Source: CAUZIZ01 sp965218775 (GTDB taxonomy: Bacteria; Acidobacteriota; UBA6911; RPQK01; JAJDTT01). From it: 64,000 bases of DNA. Below are positions 54,699 to 61,179 of this stretch, piece by piece. The notes under the pieces were generated by a model. That model ran no database searches and was not told the origin of the DNA. It saw only the letters and a program-made list of their open reading frames with translations. The DNA is taken from positions 868,001-932,000 of the forward strand of contig CBDCLS010000006.1 of NCBI GenBank assembly GCA_965218775.1, read 5' to 3'. A program made the position numbers and the translations under genes. Within the stretch, counting starts at the first letter, position 1, and each line of letters begins with the position of its first letter.

Positions 54699-55048
54699 TA
54701 GACTCACCTCTTCAGATTTCTGGTCTGCGTGGCAGTCTAATCCGTTCCCGGGTCAAGGTGCAAGGAAGCCATCACATTGTCTCGTCTAACCTGAAACTTG
54801 AATAGTGAGCAGTGATGCAGTGAGCAGTGAGCAGTACCGGAGTGCAGTGCCGCGAGCGGGCGAATTGCCAGTATGACGAAGCCCGGTCCGGCAGAGCCGC
54901 GAACGCCTTGACTCGTTAGCAATATGAGCCCAAGTTCCGAGGAGAGAGTCGGACAACAGCACGATTTCTCTTATCCCCAACCCAAAGTTTCTTCCTGGAA
55001 TGATCCAGCGCCACCTGGGGGCGGAACTTGGCGAAGCGGGACTGTCTC
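54699..55048. other. Intergenic stretch with a short direct-repeat tract
   Basis: No gene is supported. GTGAGCAGTGATGCAGTGAG and following bases (about 54806-54846) repeat the unit GAGCAGTG four to five times imperfectly, a small tandem repeat. I see no hairpin or RNA feature. Confidence 0.4.
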
Positions 55049-56443
55049 CTACTCTGGCTGACGAAAGAATCGGGTCGGCGAAAAGTACTCCTGGGGGTAG
55101 TAGCAATGACTCGAGATCCCCAGGATTTCATGGATCAGGTGGCGGGCTCCCAGAAAGGAGACGGCTGATCCAGACCCTGCCATCCCGCCGACCATATAAC
55201 AGCGCTTACCGTCCATAAGACCTACCAGGGGGAACTCGTCCGGGGTGTAGCTCACGGTCCCACTCCATTCGTGACTGAGTTGCAGCCGGCGGATTCGGAA
55301 ACGAGGTTGCAGTCGGCTCGCCACGTATCGCGTGATGAAGCGGGAGGGCTGATTGGATCCTGCCTGATCGTCCGGGACCCGGGTGGCATCGGAGCCGAAC
55401 AGGATGCCTTTTCCGTGGAGCCCAAAGAACCCCTGAGGGATGCTGATTCCCACGCCCGCCTTGATGCTTCCACCTTCGCTGGGTCCGAAGGCGGCCTGGG
55501 TCTGGGTGGGGCAAATCACGTCATGGAATTCCCTGAATAGCTGGGGAGTATGTGACTCGGTAGCATTGATCAAGTATCGCGCCCGCACCGTTCCTCGGGA
55601 AGTCAGAATGGCGTACTCGGAGCCGTCATCTCGGATCTGAAGCACTGGAGTGCGGCAGAAGAGATTCACGGAGGGCGAGTTCAAGGCTGTGCGAAAAAGG
55701 CCCCATACCCATTTCGCAGGATGCCAGCAGGCGGACCCGACCGAGAATCCGGCGTCATTGGAGGTGTGGATTCCGCTCCGCTCAAAGGCCTCAGTGCTGG
55801 AGATCTTTGTCCAGTCGTTGAAGCCTGAATCCTGGGCCAGTCGTACCGAGTTTTCCAGGCTCTCCAGATGATCGGAATCGGTAGCCTGGACCCAGCCCCG
55901 CCGGGTGTAGTCGCACTGGATTCCTTCCTTCTCGATCGTGCGGTGCACCAGTTCGGCGTTTTCATAGGCAGCCTGACAATAAGCTCGAGCGTGACCATGC
56001 GCCCGCTCTTGAAGCTCTTCCGGCCTGCCGCTGGGCTTTGAGCGCCTAAGGTAATCCATCACGGTGCCGTAGACCATCGCGTAGTACCTGCCCATGACGA
56101 CCAGACCCTCGTTGCGTCCTGCCGAGCCCGCCGCCGGTTCAAGGCGCTCCAACACGACCAGGGGCTCTCGCCCCTCCTTCGACCAATGGTAGGCCGCCGC
56201 CGCTCCCACCAGGCCCGCTCCGATTACGGCGACCTCGACTCGTTCCGGCAGCGATGCCTCCGAGTTTTCGGCGAAGGGATGATTGTGGAAGGGGTTGGGA
56301 TCGGTAAGCCAGACTGGCGTCTTGGAGACCGATTTGCCAATTTCAATGAACTCGGCGGAGTCGGGGATCTCCCGCCAGGTTGTCTCGTGAGCCCAATCCG
56401 CGAACCTTCCTAGGCGGACGGGGAGTGACCTCCCAGGATACAT
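55049..56443 (-). CDS. FAD-dependent oxidoreductase (DAO family)
   Basis: 464 residues from the start at 56443 (MYPGRSLPVRLGRFADWAHE); the frame is open upstream but without protein-like content. The FAD-binding fold is VEVAVIGAGLVGAAAAYHWSKEG followed by VLERLEPAAGSAGRNEGLVV. C-terminal DAO features are EWSGTVSYTPDEFPLVG and KRCYMVGGMAGSGSAVSFLG ARHL. The family oxidises amines or amino acids (glycine, sarcosine, dimethylglycine); the substrate is not predictable. No signal peptide. It is isolated, with a REP-like repeat upstream. Confidence 0.87.
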   Translation of the reverse strand: MYPGRSLPVRLGRFADWAHETTWREIPDSAEFIEIGKSVSKTPVWLTDPNPFHNHPFAENSEASLPERVEVAVIGAGLVGAAAAYHWSKEGREPLVVLERLEPAAGSAGRNEGLVVMGRYYAMVYGTVMDYLRRSKPSGRPEELQERAHGHARAYCQAAYENAELVHRTIEKEGIQCDYTRRGWVQATDSDHLESLENSVRLAQDSGFNDWTKISSTEAFERSGIHTSNDAGFSVGSACWHPAKWVWGLFRTALNSPSVNLFCRTPVLQIRDDGSEYAILTSRGTVRARYLINATESHTPQLFREFHDVICPTQTQAAFGPSEGGSIKAGVGISIPQGFFGLHGKGILFGSDATRVPDDQAGSNQPSRFITRYVASRLQPRFRIRRLQLSHEWSGTVSYTPDEFPLVGLMDGKRCYMVGGMAGSGSAVSFLGARHLIHEILGISSHCYYPQEYFSPTRFFRQPE

Positions 56444-56529
56444 AGTAGAGATCCATGTTCGCGCCGCCCGGAGATCATGGCGGCGAAGTCCTGACAGGGT
56501 TCTGAGGGAATCAAGAAGTCGATTCACAG

Positions 56530-56614
56530 CGTAGTTTTGGTCTCCAGGCCGAAGTACTCTTCTCCTCTTCGAGCCCTTGGCTCGAGCCACGGGGGCCTGG
56601 AGACCGTCGCTACG
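56530..56614 (+). repeat. REP-like family C, copy 3
   Basis: Starts CGTAGTTTTGGTCTCCAGGC and ends GGAGACCGTCGCTACG, with the hairpin CGAGCCCTTGGCTCGAG inside. It differs from copies 1 and 2 by scattered substitutions that mostly preserve pairing. It lies in the divergent gap between the FAD oxidoreductase and the antitoxin gene. Confidence 0.75.
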
Positions 56615-56731
56615 ACCCATCTTTGTCCAGTGAGTAGATGACACATACTATTTGACACAACTGTCATAGATGATTACACTTTTAATTGCACGATCCTTGT
56701 GACGCCTCTATAACTTTGCCTTCGAAATGTG

Positions 56732-57001
56732 ATGGTCAAGACCAGAAAAATACAGGTAACTCTAGACGAGGTCCGCTACCAGGAGCTGTCCGCCATTGCC
56801 GCCCGTAGGGGTCGTAAATTGGCGGCCCTGGTAAGGGAGTCCATCGATGAGTACTGCATCGCACCGGAGATCCTGAGGCGCAAGCAGAAGGCACTAAACC
56901 AGCTTTTTTCGCTGGAACCCACCCCGGTTCCCGAAGACTACCAACGTTGGAAACGCCAGTACAGTGATCTCAAGACAGAACGTGGGCACGACAGATCCTG
57001 A
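56732..57001 (+). CDS. VapB-like ribbon-helix-helix antitoxin
   Basis: 89 residues from the ATG at 56732. The N-terminal KTRKIQVTLDEVRYQELSAI AARRGRKLAALVRESIDEYC is a ribbon-helix-helix DNA-binding domain of the Arc/CopG type. The C-terminal half (LNQLFSLEPTPVPEDYQRWK) is the expected toxin-wrapping region. The stop overlaps the downstream PIN toxin gene, so the two are translationally coupled. The complex should autorepress its promoter in the 118 bp upstream. Confidence 0.88.
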   Translation: MVKTRKIQVTLDEVRYQELSAIAARRGRKLAALVRESIDEYCIAPEILRRKQKALNQLFSLEPTPVPEDYQRWKRQYSDLKTERGHDRS

Positions 57002-57419
57002 CACATACTTTCTCGATACCAGCATCTTGATGTATGCCGCAGGACAACAGCATCCGCTGCGCGAGCCTTGCCGATCTTCCTTGAGGGCAGCTGTCAACCT
57101 GGGACTCAAATTGGTCACCGACGCCGAGGTGCTTCAAGAGATCCTACATCGCTATTTCTCCCTTCACCGACCCGATGCAGCCAGGACGGTCTATGTGTCA
57201 GCGGTGGATCTGTGCGAGGACGTACTGCCTGTTTATGAGAGGCATACGGCACGGGCACTGGAACTGCTACTGCATCACACTAGGCTTTCCGCCCGCGACG
57301 CTCTTCACGTCGCGACAATGGAGGCGCAGGGAATCCGACTACTTCTTTCCACAGATGGAGACTTTGACGGTCTGAAACAGGTAGATAGGATTGATCCTCG
57401 AGACTTCCCTGCCTCCTAG
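56982..57419 (+). CDS. VapC-like PIN-domain toxin
   Basis: PIN ribonuclease of a type II toxin-antitoxin pair. The start is taken as GTG at 56982 (GTTDPDTYFLDTSILMYAAG); GTG at 56964 would add six residues. Acidic residues in place: Asp in YFLDTSILMY, Glu in DAEVLQEILHRY, Asp in LSARDALHVATM and Asp in LLSTDGDFDGL. About 145 residues, complete and open. This pair is intact, unlike the decayed one at 16.7-17.3 kb. Confidence 0.9.
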   Translation: MGTTDPDTYFLDTSILMYAAGQQHPLREPCRSSLRAAVNLGLKLVTDAEVLQEILHRYFSLHRPDAARTVYVSAVDLCEDVLPVYERHTARALELLLHHTRLSARDALHVATMEAQGIRLLLSTDGDFDGLKQVDRIDPRDFPAS

Positions 57420-57463
57420 ATCGAGATTTGTTTTCATCGCCGGGCTGGAATGCAGGAGCAACC

Positions 57464-58627
57464 ATGAAGATCGTAGACGTCAAAGTAGATAGTTTTCGCT
57501 TCCTCACCAACATCGGCAGGGATTATGAGGGGCATCCCCATCCAGGCGAGGAGCACTGGGGGACCAACAGCATGCTCACGATTGCGACTGATGAAGGAGC
57601 CGAAGGCTACTTTTTCGGTGCGGTCACGCAGGATGTAGTCGAGGGGCTGATCAAGCCGGCACTGGTCGGCGAGGACCCCTTCTTTCGCGAGAAGCTCTGG
57701 TATCGGCTCAAGCGTATGCAAAAGCTGAGCACCGTCCTCCACGACATGGTCATTGCCTGTGTGGACTGCGCACTCTGGGACCTGGCCGGGCGCTATCTGA
57801 ACGTCCCCGTGTACAAGATGATGGGGGCTGCCCGAACCCGGATTCCCGCCTACGCCAGCATCATGCCTGGAGACGAGATTCCCGGTGGACTGAGCACACC
57901 GGAGGAATACGGTCGCTTCGCTGAGCAGCTGGTGGCGGAGGGCTACCAAGCCATCAAGCTGCACACCTGGATGCCGCCTATTTCCTGGGCACCCGACGTG
58001 AAGAAGGACGTAGCCGCCTGCGCCGCGGTTCGGGAGGCGGTAGGACCCGATGTCGATCTCATGTTGGATCCGCACCACCACTACGACCGGCAGGACGCCC
58101 TCTACCTCGCCAAAGAGATCGAGAAGCTGGGCTACCTCTGGATTGAAGAGCCTATGAACGAGCACAGCATGTCCTCCTATGTCTGGTTGAACCAGCATCT
58201 CAGCATGGCGGTGTTGGGGCCGGAGAACCTGGAAGGCAGCTTCATGTCCCGGGCGGAATGGGTGCGCAGCGGAGCCTCCGACATGCTCCGGGGAGGTGCC
58301 GGTGAGGTTGGTGGCATCTCCGCCATCATGAAGCTGATTCATCTAGCAGAGGCGTTCGGGATGAGAATGGAGGTCCACGGCGGTGGGCCCGCCAACATGC
58401 ACGTCCTCTGTGCCATGGGGATCAATGGCAGGTACTACGAACGGGGACTCTTGCACCCGCTGCGAGATATCGACCATCCCTATTCCTGGCAGAACACACT
58501 CTACGATCCCATGGATGCCGAGGGATATGTGCAGGTGCCCGAGCGTCCTGGTCTGGGGGACGACATCAACTTCGATTACATCAGAGAGAACAAGGTGAGC
58601 AAGGTTGGTGTTTCGCTAGCCGAGTAG
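57464..58627 (+). CDS. Mandelate racemase/muconate lactonizing family enzyme
   Basis: Enolase-superfamily enzyme, 387 residues, starting MKIVDVKVDSFRFLTNIGRD with GGAG before it. The capping domain and TIM barrel are recognisable. Catalytic positions: Lys in GYQAIKLHTWMPPIS (the usual KxK is K-L-H here), metal ligands Asp in LMLDPHHHYDRQD, Glu in YLWIEEPMNEHS and Glu in VLGPENLEGSF, and the C-terminal MEVHGGGPANMHVL with His. This pattern fits acid sugar dehydratases or racemases such as galactonate/gluconate-type enzymes, but the exact substrate is not predictable. Confidence 0.92.
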   Translation: MKIVDVKVDSFRFLTNIGRDYEGHPHPGEEHWGTNSMLTIATDEGAEGYFFGAVTQDVVEGLIKPALVGEDPFFREKLWYRLKRMQKLSTVLHDMVIACVDCALWDLAGRYLNVPVYKMMGAARTRIPAYASIMPGDEIPGGLSTPEEYGRFAEQLVAEGYQAIKLHTWMPPISWAPDVKKDVAACAAVREAVGPDVDLMLDPHHHYDRQDALYLAKEIEKLGYLWIEEPMNEHSMSSYVWLNQHLSMAVLGPENLEGSFMSRAEWVRSGASDMLRGGAGEVGGISAIMKLIHLAEAFGMRMEVHGGGPANMHVLCAMGINGRYYERGLLHPLRDIDHPYSWQNTLYDPMDAEGYVQVPERPGLGDDINFDYIRENKVSKVGVSLAE

Positions 58628-58659
58628 GTTGGCCTGAAGCAGCAGCGTATCGGTCTACA

Positions 58660-58790
58660 CCCGTGCCCTTGCCCTTGCCCGTGCCTTTGCCCTGACCTCA
58701 TTCAGCTACATCGATGCTCTCGACCCCAAAGTGCTGAGCCCAAATGTCCCAGGATGTCAGACGGGCAAGGGGAAGGGCAAAGGCAAGAGA
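58660..58790. terminator. Large imperfect inverted repeat between convergent genes
   Basis: CCGTGCCCTTGCCCTTGCCC with GTGCCTTTGCCC on the left (about 58661-58695) pairs with GGGCAAGGGGAAGGGCAAAGGCAAG on the right (about 58759-58790), with a ~60-base loop. It lies between the end of the enolase-family gene and a convergent hydrolase gene, so it may terminate both transcripts. Low complexity of the TTGCCC unit weakens the case. Confidence 0.4.
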
Positions 58791-58797
58791 AGAAAGC

Positions 58798-59778
58798 TCA
58801 GGCGTCGGCGGCCAGGAAGTGGTCCATCCACTCCACAACCCAGTCGAAGTATTCAAACTTGAACACGTGCTTTCCCGGCGGCTGGTAGACCTTGAACCGT
58901 TCGGGATGACCGGCGGCTGCGTAGACCGGTGTCACCACCTGGATCAGCTCGTCCACCCCTTCCTTGGGCATATCCTGATCCTCGGTGGGAGCGACCATCA
59001 TCAGGGGCCGGGGCGCCAGACAGGCTGCCACCAGATCGGCGTGGTCGAAGTAGCGGAGCATATGGGGGATGTAGGGAAAGGAGCTGTGGCGCTCCACCAT
59101 GCCCTTGTAGATATTGGTATGGAGGCTGCCCAGACCCCCGCAGACCGGTGCCGCCGTCCGAATCCAGGATCCGGTAGCCATTCCCAACCAGGCACCCCAG
59201 CCTCCCAGTGACATGCCGGTCAGTCCGATGCGTCCGGCGTCTACCTGATCGAAGGCGCCCAGGATCAGGCTCACCCGCAGGACCTCGTCGGCGAGCACGC
59301 TGATCTGAGATCGTCCAAAGGGGATCAAGAGTCTCGCCTCCTGCTCCCAGCGCTTGAGGGTCTTCCGGCGCCTCTCCGCTCCCTTGGGGGTGAAGGTCAA
59401 AACGGCATATCCCCGCCTCGCCAGCTCACGGCCCCAGCCATAAAGCGGTCCGGAGTCAGGCTTGGGTCGGTGAAAGCGGGGGTGGGCGACGTGATCGGCG
59501 TTACTGGCGGTGCCGTTCATGCACACCACTCCGGCGAGGGGCTCGGTGGCCGCCGCCGGCCACATCAGCGTGGCGGAAATGGTCTCACCGAGGCAGTTGG
59601 AGAAGCGCACCCGGGCGAGGGCCAGCTCCTCCTCCCGGGTCGTCCTCGTGACCGAGAAATCGGCTGCCTGCGGGATCTGATCGAGGCCGATGAGCTCGCG
59701 GAACTTGGCCGGGATGTCCTTTCTGGGAACCGAAACGGGAAAGGCGGGCTGAATATTGTCGGGGATTGGATAGGTCAT
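58798..59778 (-). CDS. Alpha/beta hydrolase (dienelactone hydrolase-like/acetylxylan esterase-like)
   Basis: 326 residues. The nucleophile elbow is GLTGMSLGGWGAWLG (Ser), with the oxyanion and early strands in ATEPLAGVVCMNGTASNADH. The acid is likely in MVAPTEDQDMPKEGVDELIQ, and the His in YQPPGKHVFKFEYFDWVVEW. No signal peptide. Such proteins act on esterified carbohydrates or small acids. It is downstream of the amidohydrolase gene (59 bp gap) and probably its operon partner. The start ATG at 59778 has no strong ribosome binding site. Confidence 0.85.
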   Translation of the reverse strand: MTYPIPDNIQPAFPVSVPRKDIPAKFRELIGLDQIPQAADFSVTRTTREEELALARVRFSNCLGETISATLMWPAAATEPLAGVVCMNGTASNADHVAHPRFHRPKPDSGPLYGWGRELARRGYAVLTFTPKGAERRRKTLKRWEQEARLLIPFGRSQISVLADEVLRVSLILGAFDQVDAGRIGLTGMSLGGWGAWLGMATGSWIRTAAPVCGGLGSLHTNIYKGMVERHSSFPYIPHMLRYFDHADLVAACLAPRPLMMVAPTEDQDMPKEGVDELIQVVTPVYAAAGHPERFKVYQPPGKHVFKFEYFDWVVEWMDHFLAADA

Positions 59779-59837
59779 TTCAGAAAGTGTCGTGACAGTC
59801 TGTGGACAGTTGCTTCGAGCGACCTGAAACCATAGCT

Positions 59838-60584
59838 CTACAACTTCAGAAGTCGCTTGGCATTGAGGCCCAGGATCTTCCGCTTGCCTTCCTCGGACAC
59901 GTCGGACATTACGATCTTGGCCAGCGCTTGAGAGTTGTCCAGCAGAGGCATGTCGCTTCCGAACAGCACCCGCTCTGCCCCCACCCTTTCGACCACGTAA
60001 TCTGTGGCTCCCAGACGGATGGAACCACAGGTTTCAAGGTAGATGTCGGGCAGCTCGTGGGCAGCCTCCACGATTTGACGGCGAGAGCCAGAACCTCCGT
60101 GGGCAATCACCCAGGTGACCTTGGGGAAGCGCTTCAGCAGCTCTTCGTATCGTTTGAGGATCGACACCGAATCGGGGTCAAAGTAATGCCAGGCGTGGGA
60201 CATGACCGCTAGACCCCGGTCGCTGGCGAACTCGAAGATGGGATAGTACACCGGATCTTCCTGCGAGACGCGGACGTAGTGCGGATAGATCTTGATGTAC
60301 TTGGCTCCCAGTTGGTCGAAGCATCGCTCCAGCTCCGGCACCATCTCGTCGGGGTAGTGGGGAGTGACGAAGGCGACTGGGATGAAGCGATCGGGTGCTC
60401 GCCGAACGAACTCGGCCACCAGATCGTTGCCACGGCGTGCTTCCCCATGGAAGATGCAGTTGATGCAGGATTGATCGATGCCGGCTCGGTCCATCCCTCT
60501 CAGGAAGAGGTCGACATCGTCGTCCATCCAGAAGCGGCCTCAGCTCCCCACATGGCAATGAAAGTCGATGACCGGAGTTTTCAT
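59838..60584 (-). CDS. Amidohydrolase_2 family protein with in-frame UGA at codon 15
   Basis: The natural N-terminus begins at 60584 with MKTPVIDFHCHVGS, whose H-x-H is the first metal-ligand pair of the family. It is followed by TGA (60542-60540) and then GRFWMDDDVDLFLRGMDRAG and the rest of the barrel (ACINC-like CINCIFHGEARRGNDLVAEF, VMSHAWHYF, TWVIAHGGSGSRRQIV, VLFGSDMPLLDNSQALAKIV). Starting instead at the next ATG (60527) removes the metal site, so the UGA matters. In relatives I recall Trp there. The UGA could be read as Sec or near-cognate Trp, or be a nonsense mutation. It lies just upstream of the alpha/beta hydrolase gene. Confidence 0.65.
60509..60542 (-). promoter_or_regulatory. 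Hairpin following the amidohydrolase UGA (SECIS-like?)
   Basis: On the coding strand GGACGAC (60525-60519), a loop GAT (60518-60516) and GTCGACC (60515-60509) form six pairs with one internal A-A mismatch. The loop lies 22-24 bases after the UGA, almost the same distance as in the UGSC gene, and also begins with G. A 6-bp stem in GC-rich DNA can occur by chance, so this is only suggestive. Confidence 0.35.
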
Positions 60585-60642
60585 TCGGGAACGATCCAAG
60601 CTTAGCGGCAAGTGCCTGCGTTCTCTGGCCGTGACCCTCGAT

Positions 60643-61077
60643 TCAGTGAATGAACTTCATCTTCAAGTGGGGATAGTCCGGGGACTCGGGACGTGGTGTC
60701 AGGGTGTGCTGAGCGCAATCCGCGATCAAGTCGAGCGCCTCCATCACTATCTGTCCGATCAGCGGTTCGCACCGAGGAGGTCCTACGATGCAGTCGGTAC
60801 TCATGAATCGGTTCCCGATCTTGATCGTCAGCGGTCCCACTACGAATCTTTCCTCTTTTCGTTCGTCCGCATAGGAGACAATGACAGTCCGCCGAACCTG
60901 TAAACCCAGCTCATCCACCACGTCCTTCGGCAGCAGCAGCATCACCGCGCCGGTATCGACGAGCGCTTGCAAGCGGCAGGACCGGATCTCCGACTCCTGA
61001 ATCAATCCTCGTTCGAAGACACCGCGATCAACCGCGTTCTCGAGCTCGGTTTGAACCACAATATCTCCCACCCTCAT
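60643..61077 (-). CDS. Clan AA aspartyl protease (retropepsin-like)
   Basis: About 144 residues, starting MRVGDIVVQTELENAVDRGV (ATG at 61077; an upstream in-frame start at 61098 is possible). The catalytic motif is LQALVDTGAVMLLLPKDVVD (DTGA with the flap sequence after), followed by FVVGPLTIKIGNRFMSTDCI and PLIGQIVMEALDLIAD. Single-domain aspartyl proteases of this type are homodimeric and common in bacteria, often with unknown targets. No signal peptide. It stands alone, downstream of the FG-GAP gene by about 100 bp on the same strand. Confidence 0.8.
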   Translation of the reverse strand: MRVGDIVVQTELENAVDRGVFERGLIQESEIRSCRLQALVDTGAVMLLLPKDVVDELGLQVRRTVIVSYADERKEERFVVGPLTIKIGNRFMSTDCIVGPPRCEPLIGQIVMEALDLIADCAQHTLTPRPESPDYPHLKMKFIH

Positions 61078-61179
61078 TTCCCTCAGTGTAGACCTCAACC
61101 TTCCCTGATGACAAGGATTGCAAGCAAAATGCGCTGCTTCAATAAACGTTCTGGTTGGGAAATCTGCGAAAAAGAAAGC

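Noticed and set aside
18340..60584. Alternative genetic code with UGA as Trp
   Set aside because: Many intact genes here stop at TGA (for example ccmD and the UGSC gene itself), so general reassignment is not tenable.
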